Shown here piece after piece: positions 47,550-56,180 of a DNA stretch of 64,000 bases. The notes beneath the pieces are model-generated. The model was not told the DNA's origin. It made no database searches and was given only the letters and a program-made list of their open reading frames with translations. Location of the stretch: assembly GCA_016928025.1 (NCBI GenBank), contig JAFGLN010000015.1, forward strand, positions 1 to 64,000. The letters run 5' to 3'. The position numbers and the translations under genes were made by a program. Source of the DNA: Deltaproteobacteria bacterium (GTDB lineage: Bacteria > Desulfobacterota > Syntrophia > Syntrophales > JAFGHS01). Every line of letters begins with the position of its first letter. Within the stretch, counting starts at the first letter, position 1.

Positions 47550-50018
47550 ATGTCCCAAAGAGCGTTGGAAGGTCTTAAAGTTGTAGAATATGCCTCTATG
47601 GTTTCCGGCCCCTATTGCGGCAAACTTTTAGCCGACATGGGTGCCGATGTCATCAAGGTGGAGCCGCCGGAAGGCGATCCGGCAAGGGCCTGCGGACCCT
47701 TTCCGGACGGTGTGAAAGATCCGGAAAAAAGCGCCCTGTTTCTCTATAACAACACGAGCAAGCGGGGCATGATCCTTGATATCGAACAGCCGGCGGGGCT
47801 GGCCGCATTCAAAAAGCTTCTCCTCTGGGCGGACGTTTTCATCGACAATCAGCCGGGGACATATTTTGAGCAGCTGGGACTCAGCTGGAATGAATTGCAG
47901 AAATTAAACCCCGGACTCGTTTACTGCTCCATTACCCCTTACGGACGCACAGGTCCCCGAGCCAACGCCAAAGGAGACGATCTCACCCTGATGCATGCCG
48001 GCGGCGAGGCCAACCTTCTGCCCGTCCGTTCCGCTGATTTGTCTTTGCCACCCGTAAAAATCGGCGGCTATCAGGTCGGGTACACGGGGGCCCTACAGGC
48101 AACCGTTGCCGTCATGGCGGCATTTCTGGATAAGATAAGGACAGGCAAAGGCAGGATGATCGATATATCCTTACAGGAGGTGATCATCAATCTGCTTCTC
48201 GGCGTCTTTCACAGCAGCCGTTACGACGGAATGACATGGTGCCGGGTGCCCGATCGCCCGCCAGCCATGGGCCGGATGGAAACGAGTGACGGGTACATCG
48301 TCCTGGGTGCTTTGGACGATCATCATTTCCACGCTCTCCGGGAACTCATCGGTATGCCCGACTGGCTCAAGGACGACCGCTGGGACGATCGGGTCTGGCG
48401 GACCACCCATTTGATGGACATTGCCCAGCAACTTGACGACTGGATGAAGAAGCAAAAGAAAAAAGAAATCTGCAAAAAGATTTCTGCGGCAGGCATCCCC
48501 TGCGGGCCTGTGAATTCGGCCAAGGATGTCATGGAGTATGACCAGTATCAGGCCCGAGGCTATTTTACCGAGGTCGACCATCCCCGAGCCGGGAAATATC
48601 AATATGCCGGATGGCCTTTTAAAATGACCGCTTCACCGCCCCAAGCATACCGTCCGGCACCGCTTTTAGGCCAGCACACCGAAGAGGTTTTTCAAGAAAT
48701 CATCAACAAGAGTGGGGCGTCAAATGTCCAATTGACCGTCGAATGGTCCAATCCGGTCAAGGCCCTGAAAGACCCCGTTTTTGATCGATATCAGAATCTG
48801 CCGTTGAAAGGGCTGCGGGTCCTTGAATTTTGCTGGGTTTGGGCGGGGCCTTATTCGACGATGCTTCTGGCCAATCTCGGCGCCGAGGTCATCAAGGTCG
48901 AAGGGCATACCCGTACGGACCTCATCCGTCGCGCCGTCAAGTGGCCGCGGGAAGAACCGGAATCCACGAGGTTGCCCCTCAATCAGGGTATGAGCTATAA
49001 CTCCATCAACCGTAACAAAAGGAGCATCACCCTCGATCTGAGCAAAAAAGAAGGTGTCGAGCTGGCCAAAAAACTCGCCGCCATGAGTGACATTGTCATC
49101 GACAATATGCGGCCCGACGCCATGATCAAAATGGGTTTGGGTTATCAAAACCTGAAGGCTTTAAAACCGGACCTCATCGTCGTTTCCACGTCCGGCCGGG
49201 GCCATGAAGGACCGGAATCGAAATATCTCGGTTTTGCGACCATCCATCAAAGCATCGGTGGATACACTTACCTATCCGGCCATCCGGAAGATCATCCCAC
49301 CCACGGCTCGCCGGGAAATACGGATGTCATCAATGCCGTCACAACGGCTTTCGCAACCCTGGCTGCCATCCATCATCGCATCAACACCGGCGAGGGTCAA
49401 TTCATCGATTATTCCCAGTGTGAGGGCGTCACGTCCATCATGGGTGAAAAGCTGCTGGGTTATTTGATGACCGGTGAAATCCCCGAGCGGATGGGCAACG
49501 CCCATCCCGAATACGCCCCCCATAACGTCTATCAGTGCTGGGGCGTCGATCGTTGGCTTGCTTTGGAATGCCACAAGGATGAGGAATTCCAGGCGTTGGC
49601 CGGCGTTATCGGAAAGCCGGAACTGGCCGATGATCCTCGCTTTGCCACCATGGCCGCCCGCAAGAAAAATGAAAAGGAACTGGATCAGTTGATCACGGCC
49701 TGGACCCGGCAGCGGGACCGGGACTGGATGGTCAATGAATTCATGGCCACCGGACTGGCCGTTGCCCCGTCCCGGGACGGGAAAGACATTTATGCCGACC
49801 GACATCTGCAGGCCAGGAATTTCTTCGTGTCCATCGATCATCCCGAACGGGGTGAGCTCATGATGGCCGGTCCCCCCTGGAAGCTCAGCGGCGGTGAGAT
49901 GCCCGCCATTCACGCGCCTCTTCTGGGCGAGCATAACGACCTGGTCTTCAAGGAACTCCTTCATCTGACGGACACGGAACTGGCAGAGCTGCGCAAAAAG
50001 GGCATTATCATGAAATAG
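47550..50018 (+). CDS. Tandem family III (CaiB/BaiF) CoA-transferase fusion
   Basis: An 822-residue fusion of two complete CaiB/BaiF-type domains (about 1-395 and 420-822). Each opens with the family signature: LKVVEYASMVSGPYCGKLLA and LRVLEFCWVWAGPYSTMLLA. Family III enzymes work through a covalent aspartyl-CoA. Domain 1 has Asp at the expected place (AKGDDLTLMHAGG), while domain 2 has Ala there (LGFATIHQSIGG). The protein may therefore act like an interlocked dimer with one active site. Substrate is unknown; relatives handle carnitine, bile acids, formate/oxalate or aromatic succinates. ATG 47550 with AGGAGG is preferred to the track start at 47520. Confidence 0.9.
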   Translation: MSQRALEGLKVVEYASMVSGPYCGKLLADMGADVIKVEPPEGDPARACGPFPDGVKDPEKSALFLYNNTSKRGMILDIEQPAGLAAFKKLLLWADVFIDNQPGTYFEQLGLSWNELQKLNPGLVYCSITPYGRTGPRANAKGDDLTLMHAGGEANLLPVRSADLSLPPVKIGGYQVGYTGALQATVAVMAAFLDKIRTGKGRMIDISLQEVIINLLLGVFHSSRYDGMTWCRVPDRPPAMGRMETSDGYIVLGALDDHHFHALRELIGMPDWLKDDRWDDRVWRTTHLMDIAQQLDDWMKKQKKKEICKKISAAGIPCGPVNSAKDVMEYDQYQARGYFTEVDHPRAGKYQYAGWPFKMTASPPQAYRPAPLLGQHTEEVFQEIINKSGASNVQLTVEWSNPVKALKDPVFDRYQNLPLKGLRVLEFCWVWAGPYSTMLLANLGAEVIKVEGHTRTDLIRRAVKWPREEPESTRLPLNQGMSYNSINRNKRSITLDLSKKEGVELAKKLAAMSDIVIDNMRPDAMIKMGLGYQNLKALKPDLIVVSTSGRGHEGPESKYLGFATIHQSIGGYTYLSGHPEDHPTHGSPGNTDVINAVTTAFATLAAIHHRINTGEGQFIDYSQCEGVTSIMGEKLLGYLMTGEIPERMGNAHPEYAPHNVYQCWGVDRWLALECHKDEEFQALAGVIGKPELADDPRFATMAARKKNEKELDQLITAWTRQRDRDWMVNEFMATGLAVAPSRDGKDIYADRHLQARNFFVSIDHPERGELMMAGPPWKLSGGEMPAIHAPLLGEHNDLVFKELLHLTDTELAELRKKGIIMK

Positions 50019-50037
50019 CTGTTGTCGTCGGGGAATG

Positions 50038-51297
50038 TCAATTCTGCATCTCGACGGCCCAGCGATCGTATCGGAGGAGAAGCAGCAATCCGGGCAAGGC
50101 CAAGGCTGCACAAATCACGAAAAATATGATCCAACCCGTAGCCTCGGCAAGGTATCCTGTCGGCGCCCCTGTCACATAGCGACTTACGGCCATCAGGCTG
50201 CTCAGGAGGGCATACTGGGTCGCCGTAAATTTTCTGTTGCATAAGCCCATCAGCAGGGCCGTATAAGCCGCCGTCCCCATGCCGCCGCTGAAATTCTCCG
50301 TACCGATCACCAGGGCAAGAGCCGAAACCTGCCGGCCGGTAAATTCCAACAGAATGAAAATCAATGTAGAGATAGCCTGCAAAATGCCGAAAACCAGAAG
50401 CGATGTTTTCAGACGCCACTTGACCATGACGGCGCCTCCCACCAGGGCACCGACGATGGTCGCCAGCATGCCGAATCCTTTGTATACGGCACCCAGTTCG
50501 GTGCGCGAAAAACCGATATGCTTTAATATGTATGGCGTTGTCATCTGCGCCGCCGCAATATCCCCGATTTTATAGAGGATGACGAACAGGAGGATCTCAA
50601 CGGCCCCCGGTCTTTTGAAAAATTCCACAAAAGGAATGACGGCGGCCTCGTAAAGATTTTTCGGCGGCTCGACGGAGACGGCACGTGGATTTGCCTTCAG
50701 AGGCTCCGGCGAAAGGAGGGCGGCGATACAGCCGATGACCATCGAAAGCCCCATGATGAGATAAACGATTCGCCATGAGATGTGGTCCGAAAGAATCAAG
50801 GCGAGGGCACCGCTGACAAGGAGGGCCATTCTGTAACCCATGATCCAGACGCCGGAGCCCGCCCCCCGTTCCTGAGGATCAAGATATTCCGTCCGATAGG
50901 CGTCCAGAACAATATCCTGACTCGCACTAAAGAAGGCAATGGCCACGGCCATCAGCGCAACCATCAACGGCATGGACGACGGATGAAAAAAACCCATGGC
51001 AGAAATCGTCAGAATCAGGACAAGCTGTGTGATGATGATCCAGCCGCGCCGCCTGCCCAGAAACGGCGGGACATATCGGTCCATCAACGGCGACCAGACA
51101 AACTTAAACGCATAGGGCAAACCGACAAGAGAATACAGGCCGATGGTTCTGATATCGACGCCCTCCGCAACCAGCCAGGCGGAAAGTGTTGAACCGGTGA
51201 GCGTCAGGGGCATGCCGGAGGCAAACCCCAAAACCAGCATCAGGATCATTTTCTTGCTGAAATAGACTCTGATAAAGGACAAAGGCTTTCGGTTCAT
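50038..51297 (-). CDS. ampG: AmpG-like muropeptide permease (MFS)
   Basis: A 419-residue membrane protein with about 12 helices. The opening LGFASGMPLTLTGSTLSAWL, LPYAFKFVWSPLMDRYVPP and ASQDIVLDAYRTEYL are characteristic of AmpG, which imports anhydromuropeptides for cell-wall recycling. The ATG overlaps the stop of the upstream glutamine amidotransferase by four bases (ATGA), so the two are coupled. The amidotransferase is not a known AmpG partner, so the coupling may hint at its substrate; that is inference. Confidence 0.88.
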   Translation of the reverse strand: MNRKPLSFIRVYFSKKMILMLVLGFASGMPLTLTGSTLSAWLVAEGVDIRTIGLYSLVGLPYAFKFVWSPLMDRYVPPFLGRRRGWIIITQLVLILTISAMGFFHPSSMPLMVALMAVAIAFFSASQDIVLDAYRTEYLDPQERGAGSGVWIMGYRMALLVSGALALILSDHISWRIVYLIMGLSMVIGCIAALLSPEPLKANPRAVSVEPPKNLYEAAVIPFVEFFKRPGAVEILLFVILYKIGDIAAAQMTTPYILKHIGFSRTELGAVYKGFGMLATIVGALVGGAVMVKWRLKTSLLVFGILQAISTLIFILLEFTGRQVSALALVIGTENFSGGMGTAAYTALLMGLCNRKFTATQYALLSSLMAVSRYVTGAPTGYLAEATGWIIFFVICAALALPGLLLLLRYDRWAVEMQN

Positions 51298-52085
51298 GTT
51301 TTTGGCATCGCTGCTTGGATAAAGGCACGGAAAATATTTTTTTGCAGCGCCTCATTCTGCATCCTCTCAGGGTGCCATTGAACCCCCAGAACAAATCGGG
51401 CGTTTCCAGCCCACGGCGAATCAGGCATCGGTTCGATCGCCTCTATGATTCCATCCTCCGACCAGGCGGAAGCGCGAAGCCCCCGCCCAAGCCGCTCCGG
51501 ATGCACCGCTTGATGATGGACGGAGTTCGTCGTGAAGACCTCATCCGGAGATGCATCAACGGTGCGGGCAACCAGGCTGCCTTTCTCCAGGATAACGGCA
51601 TGACGAAAGTCTGCTCCCGGCTCGTCTTTTCTGTCTCTCCCGGAGTGAGGGATAACCGGCCGGCCGGCCGGGACATTCCATTCCGTTTTGATATCCTGAA
51701 CCAAGGCACCGCCCAAGGCTATGTTGATGAGCTGACAGCCGCCGCAAATGCCGAGAACGGGCAGTTCGGTCTCCTGCAAGACGATTTTGGCAAGCTCCAT
51801 GTCAAAGCGGTCCTGGCGCTCGGGATTCAATTCGTTTTCCGGCTGCGGTCGGCCGCCATAGTTATCCGGCCGGTAATCCGCACCACCGATAAAAACCATG
51901 CCGTCCAGAAGCCCTAAAATCTGCCTCACTGCATCTAAATCGTTACAAACCGGCAGGCAGAGCGGTATCCCGCCGGCACCGGCTACGGCATCCGAGTAGG
52001 CCATCGGCACCGACAGCCTGAAGCGTCCCGATGAACCAATGGACGCCATCGACATGTTGAGTCCGATGAGGGGATTGTCGGCCAT
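51294..52085 (-). CDS. Class I glutamine amidotransferase-like peptidase, PuuD family
   Basis: 263 residues of the peptidase C26 group (gamma-glutamyl-GABA hydrolase-like). The nucleophile Cys is in LPVLGICGGCQLINIALGG, the His/Glu pair in GVQWHPERM, and NSVHHQAV is also conserved. It probably hydrolyses a gamma-glutamyl amide. No other putrescine-degradation gene is nearby. The track starts at 52172, but those 29 codons come from a hairpin. ATG 52085 with AAAAGGA and the opening MADNPLIGL is preferred. It overlaps ampG by four bases. Confidence 0.88.
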   Translation of the reverse strand: MADNPLIGLNMSMASIGSSGRFRLSVPMAYSDAVAGAGGIPLCLPVCNDLDAVRQILGLLDGMVFIGGADYRPDNYGGRPQPENELNPERQDRFDMELAKIVLQETELPVLGICGGCQLINIALGGALVQDIKTEWNVPAGRPVIPHSGRDRKDEPGADFRHAVILEKGSLVARTVDASPDEVFTTNSVHHQAVHPERLGRGLRASAWSEDGIIEAIEPMPDSPWAGNARFVLGVQWHPERMQNEALQKNIFRAFIQAAMPKT

Positions 52086-52117
52086 ATTACGTATCCTTTT
52101 ATGAGATCGTTTCTTTA

Positions 52118-52160
52118 CCGGCCGGGAGCAGAAAACGTTCCGTTTTCTGCTCCCGGCCGG
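52118..52160. repeat. 20-bp perfect palindrome in the leader of the amidotransferase gene
   Basis: ccggccgggagcagaaaacg, a 3-base loop and its exact complement lie 33 bases upstream of the start codon. No T-run follows on the minus strand. It may be a terminator, an RNA hairpin in the 5' leader or a cruciform. Confidence 0.7.
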
Positions 52161-52420
52161 ACCGCTTTGCAACTGACATGACCATTTAAAGCTTTGCCAC
52201 TATAAGAGAACAGCGTAACTGTGTCAACAGTCACATACAGTGAGACTTAAAATAATTAGTCTCTCCATACCTTATTTGAGCCGGGTCTAAAAATTGATCA
52301 GGCAGGAGGCACCAATATATCAGGTGTAGGAATGTTGAAACAAATTTGATAAACATCAGGAAATTGTTTTTCCGCTTTAAAGAAATACGCGGACAGGCAA
52401 TCGAGTTCACAGCATACAAA

Positions 52421-52918
52421 TCAGTTCGTATATTTTTGTAGAGCTTTGAAGGCGTAAACGTCGTGGTTCAAAAGCTCAGCCCCAAACTGGATGTCATCCT
52501 CCGATTCAACAGCCCACTTGGGGAGGCATTTGATGTGAATCGGCCAATGATGGTCAGGCAAATGAAATATAATGCAGAGCTCGGAGGTTTTGCCATCTTT
52601 CGGGATTTCCAGCGTCGCATCTTTGGGAACAGACAATCGGACTCCCAAAAGCGAAATATCAAGGATGGCACCCTGCTCAAAGTCTCTTCTGTGCCAAGAC
52701 GGCTCACCGATGAAAGCATGAAGACGGGTGGGCTTCCGTTCAAGTCGCCGACGATTCGCGGCGCGATCCCCCTCGGCTTTATGTTCCTCCAGATACCGGC
52801 CGACAATGGATTCGACAACTGAGGAAATGCTCTGATTTTTCTTCATCGCAATATTTTCCAAAGCCCATCGCATTTCTGGCGTTGTCTGAATATAAATAAC
52901 ATTGTTTTTTTCTTCCAT
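52421..52918 (-). CDS. Ribbon-helix-helix plus PilZ protein
   Basis: 165 residues. The first about 50 (VIYIQTTPEMRWALENIAMK, then KNQSISSVVESIVGRYLEEH) have the strand-helix-helix pattern of CopG/Arc-type ribbon-helix-helix DNA-binding domains. The remainder is a PilZ domain with RRRLERKPTRLHAFIG (RxxxR-type arginines) and LDISLLGVRLSV (DxSxxG). This layout suggests a DNA-binding protein controlled by c-di-GMP, which would be a direct transcription factor. ATG 52918, nine bases after AGGG, is preferred to the GTG at 52927. The gene is monocistronic and the target is unknown. Confidence 0.8.
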   Translation of the reverse strand: MEEKNNVIYIQTTPEMRWALENIAMKKNQSISSVVESIVGRYLEEHKAEGDRAANRRRLERKPTRLHAFIGEPSWHRRDFEQGAILDISLLGVRLSVPKDATLEIPKDGKTSELCIIFHLPDHHWPIHIKCLPKWAVESEDDIQFGAELLNHDVYAFKALQKYTN

Positions 52919-53248
52919 GATTGTCACCCTATCCTGAATAAATTACTTTTGTAACAAAAAGACAAGCACAAATCATACCCATATCATAGCTGTCGAATAT
53001 TTATCGGTCACTGACTTGAACAAACCATGCCGGAAGATTGATATTGCAAACATTTCCGACACCGGTTAAAAAGAATCGCCCATCGGACACCATCAGATTA
53101 GATGACTTTCAGATAGCTTTCTGATATGAAAACGGAAGCAGGAAATCCGGCTTCCAAAACATAAGAATGAGAATGGCGATTTTATCAAACCGTTCTGCCG
53201 TAGAATATAACTTATTCGCGGGAATCAATATTTGAGAAGGAGCAAATC
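52919..53248. other. Divergent intergenic region
   Basis: About 330 bases between the RHH-PilZ gene and the SDR gene. A GGAAGC/GCTTCC hairpin lies at 53133-53154. Nothing else was recognised. Confidence 0.4.
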
Positions 53249-54031
53249 ATGAAAGATCTTTTTAACGTCAAAGGCAAAATAGCCGTCGTGACAGGCGGGG
53301 GCCGTGGTATTGGGTACATGATTGCCAGAGGTTTCGTTGAATCAGGCGTCAAGGTTTATATCTCTTCGCGAAAAGCCGCCAATCTTGAGGCGGCGGCCAA
53401 AGAGCTGTCCAAGGAGGGGGGGCAATGCGTCGCTATTCCCGCCGATTTGTCTAGGGAATCAGGGGCCAAGAAACTGGGCGACGCCATCAAGGAACGGGAA
53501 GAAAAAATTCACATTCTTGTCAACAACGCCGGCGCGACCTGGGGGGCGCCTTTTGAGGAATTTTCCGATGATGCCTGGGAACGGGTCCTCAACATCAACG
53601 TGAAGGGACCTTTCTTCGTCACGCAGGCACTCATGCCTCTTTTGAAAAAAGCAGCCACACCGGAAGATCCGGCCAGAATCATTAACATCGGTTCCGTTGC
53701 CGGATTTACGACGGGAGGGGTCGCGTTCTCCTATGGCCCCAGTAAGGCAGCCGTCCATCATATGACGAAAAATTGGGCCTGTCAGTTCGCCAAAGACTGG
53801 ATTACCGTCAACGCCATTGCGCCAGGCGCTTTTCCCAGTAAAATGATGGCCTTTATTACGGATAACGATGAAGCACGTAAGGCCATTGAGGCCAGGATTC
53901 CCTTAAATAGAATCGGTTCGCCTGATGATGCCGCCGGTTTGGCAATTTTCCTGAGTTCCAGGGCGGGTGCCTATTTGACCGGCACTGTTATCCCCCTTGA
54001 CGGCGGCAGTCTGATTCGGTCCGGAGAATAG
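53249..54031 (+). CDS. Short-chain dehydrogenase/reductase, FabG-like
   Basis: A 260-residue classical SDR. The cofactor motif is TGGGRGIG, with NNAG at about 92-95. Catalytic Ser is in INIGSVAGF and Tyr/Lys in FSYGPSKAAVHH. The C-terminal LTGTVIPLDGG is typical. SSRKAA after the second strand suggests NADP preference. Substrate is unknown; an acyl-CoA or keto-acid is plausible given the nearby CoA genes. GAAGGAG precedes the ATG. It ends in TAG and is followed by a hairpin. Confidence 0.92.
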   Translation: MKDLFNVKGKIAVVTGGGRGIGYMIARGFVESGVKVYISSRKAANLEAAAKELSKEGGQCVAIPADLSRESGAKKLGDAIKEREEKIHILVNNAGATWGAPFEEFSDDAWERVLNINVKGPFFVTQALMPLLKKAATPEDPARIINIGSVAGFTTGGVAFSYGPSKAAVHHMTKNWACQFAKDWITVNAIAPGAFPSKMMAFITDNDEARKAIEARIPLNRIGSPDDAAGLAIFLSSRAGAYLTGTVIPLDGGSLIRSGE

Positions 54032-54080
54032 GAAAACGACGTTCAAGAACCAAGGCATTAGGTTCAAGGTTATTCAAAAG

Positions 54081-54115
54081 GGTATGGGGAGAGATTGACA
54101 ATCTGTCCCCATACC
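54081..54115. terminator. Hairpin between convergent SDR and ettA genes
   Basis: A 16-bp inverted repeat with one mismatch (ggtatggggagagatt / aatctgtccccatacc) and a 3-nt loop. The TGGGGA...TCTGTCCCCA form resembles REP-like palindromes that I associate with Desulfobacterota; that is a recollection, not a search result. Confidence 0.55.
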
Positions 54116-54230
54116 ACTCAGATCTTTTGGCGGATCTTCCAAATTTTCCATCGCCAAATCCTTTGTTTTGAACCGTTATCCTGTAAGGATTCGCTGGATT
54201 GCCCTATTATTATTAATTTAGCCCTAAATC

Positions 54231-55916
54231 CTATCCCCGGACAAGACGGCGATATTTAATGCGGTGGGGTTGGCCGGCGGCGGAACCGAGGCGCGCTTTG
54301 CGGTCCGCCTCGTATTCGGTGTAATTACCGTCATACCAACAGGTTCGGCTTTCGTCCTCAAAGGCAAGGATGTGGGTCGCGATCCTGTCCAGAAACCACC
54401 GGTCGTGGCTGATGACCAGGGCGCAGCCGGCGAAGTTGTCGAGGGCCTCTTCAAGGGCGCGCATAGTATTGACATCAAGATCGTTGGTCGGCTCGTCGAG
54501 GAGCAGGACATTGGCGCCCTCCTTGAGCATCCGCGCCAGATGAACACGGTTGCGCTCACCGCCGGAAATACCGCCCACTTTTTTTTGCTGATCCGTACCG
54601 GAAAAGTTGAAACGCGCTACATAGGCCCGCGAATTGATGAGCTTACCGCCCAGCGGGATCATCGCCTGACCGTCGGATATGGTTTCCCAGATCGTTTTAT
54701 CGGGATTCAGAACGTCCCGGCGTTGGTCCACATAGGCAAGTTTGACGGTCTCGCCGACCCGGATCATTCCCGAATCGGGCTGTTCCTGATTCGTAATCAT
54801 CCGGAAGAGAGTCGTTTTCCCCGCCCCATTGGGACCCACGATTCCCACAATCGCGCCGGGGGGCAGAGCAAACGTCAGTCCTTCCATCAGGAGCTTGTCA
54901 CCATAGCCTTTGGTCACATCCTCCACTTCAATGGCAAACTTGCCGAGGCGGGGACCCGGCGGGATATAGATTTCCAGGTCAGCGGCACGTTTCTCCCCCT
55001 CCTGCCCCAACAGGACCTCGTAGGCATTGATACGGGCCTTCGATTTGGCGTGCCTTCCCTTGGGCGACATGCTGATCCACTCCAGTTCCCGCTGCAGGGT
55101 TTTCTGGTGCTCCGAGGCGGTTTTTTCTTCCTGTTTGAGGCGGATCTGCTTCTGCTCGAGCCAGGAAGAATAATTGCCCTTCCAGGGGATGCCCTCCCCC
55201 TTGTCCAACTCCAAGATCCAGCCGGCCACATTGTCGAGAAAATACCGGTCATGGGTCACGGCAATGACGGTCCCGGCGTAACGCTGCAAATGCTGTTCGA
55301 GCCAGGCGACGCTCTCCGCATCCAGATGGTTCGTCGGCTCATCCAGCAGGAGGATATCGGGATTTCTCAGAAGCAGCCGGCAAAGGGCGACCCGCCGTCT
55401 TTCACCGCCGGACAGGACGTTGACCGGCATGTCGCCGGGGGGACAACGCAGGGCATCCATGGCCATCTCCAGACGGGAATCAAGGTCCCAGGCATCCAGC
55501 GCATCCAGTTTTTCCTGGACCCTTCCCTGCTTTTCAATCAGCACGTTCATTTCCTCATCCGACATGGGTTCGGCAAATTTCTCATTGATCCGGTTGTATT
55601 CGGCCATTAGATCGACTGCTTCCCGAACACCCTCCTCGACAACTTCTCGGACGGTCTTCGTTTCATTGATGAGGGGTTCCTGTCCCAGATAACCGACCGT
55701 GTAGCCCGGCGACAGAATGGTTTTGCCGTTGAACGACTGATCGACGCCCGCCATGATGCGTAAAAGAGTGCTTTTACCCGAACCGTTCAGCCCCAGGACA
55801 CCGATCTTGGCACCGTAAAAATAGGACAAGGAAATGTCCTTGATCACCATTTTCTTATCGTAGGTCTTGCTCACACCGATCATGGAATAGATGACCTTGT
55901 TCGCTTCATTCGTCAT
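54231..55916 (-). CDS. ettA: ABC-F ATPase, energy-dependent translational throttle EttA
   Basis: 561 residues with two ABC ATPase domains and no membrane part, as in ABC-F translation factors. Domain 1 has Walker A GLNGSGKST, signature LSGGERRRV and Walker B LLLDEPTNHLD. Domain 2 has GPNGAGKTT, ISGGERNRV and LLLDEPTNDLD. The inter-domain linker (MSPKGRHAKSKARINAYE) is the EttA-type P-site tRNA-interaction motif. EttA gates ribosome entry into elongation according to ADP/ATP ratio. The length and the IYSMIGVSKTYDKK opening fit EttA rather than Uup or YheS. Confidence 0.95.
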   Translation of the reverse strand: MTNEANKVIYSMIGVSKTYDKKMVIKDISLSYFYGAKIGVLGLNGSGKSTLLRIMAGVDQSFNGKTILSPGYTVGYLGQEPLINETKTVREVVEEGVREAVDLMAEYNRINEKFAEPMSDEEMNVLIEKQGRVQEKLDALDAWDLDSRLEMAMDALRCPPGDMPVNVLSGGERRRVALCRLLLRNPDILLLDEPTNHLDAESVAWLEQHLQRYAGTVIAVTHDRYFLDNVAGWILELDKGEGIPWKGNYSSWLEQKQIRLKQEEKTASEHQKTLQRELEWISMSPKGRHAKSKARINAYEVLLGQEGEKRAADLEIYIPPGPRLGKFAIEVEDVTKGYGDKLLMEGLTFALPPGAIVGIVGPNGAGKTTLFRMITNQEQPDSGMIRVGETVKLAYVDQRRDVLNPDKTIWETISDGQAMIPLGGKLINSRAYVARFNFSGTDQQKKVGGISGGERNRVHLARMLKEGANVLLLDEPTNDLDVNTMRALEEALDNFAGCALVISHDRWFLDRIATHILAFEDESRTCWYDGNYTEYEADRKARLGSAAGQPHRIKYRRLVRG

Positions 55917-56180
55917 GGGCCTTTAATGCCTCCTCACGGTGGGATTCGATATACGGTGGATTTCAATCCAAGGCGGCGGATTGAAATATTGCGGCCTCAT
56001 ATCTATCATATGTGAGGACAGAGGTCATGATTTTATTTTTTAAGAACGACTTACGCTTTGAACGGTTAGGAAGATCCAAAGAAAAGATAGGATGACGCCC
56101 GTTGCCCTACGCCGTCAGAAGTAAAATCCAGGGGCAAGGCAAGAGCCAAAGAGTCGAAGCATCAGAAAAGGTCTATTGAT

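Noticed and set aside
54264-55610. 448-codon plus-strand ORF opposite ettA
   Set aside because: Antisense shadow; ettA has all ABC-F motifs on the minus strand.
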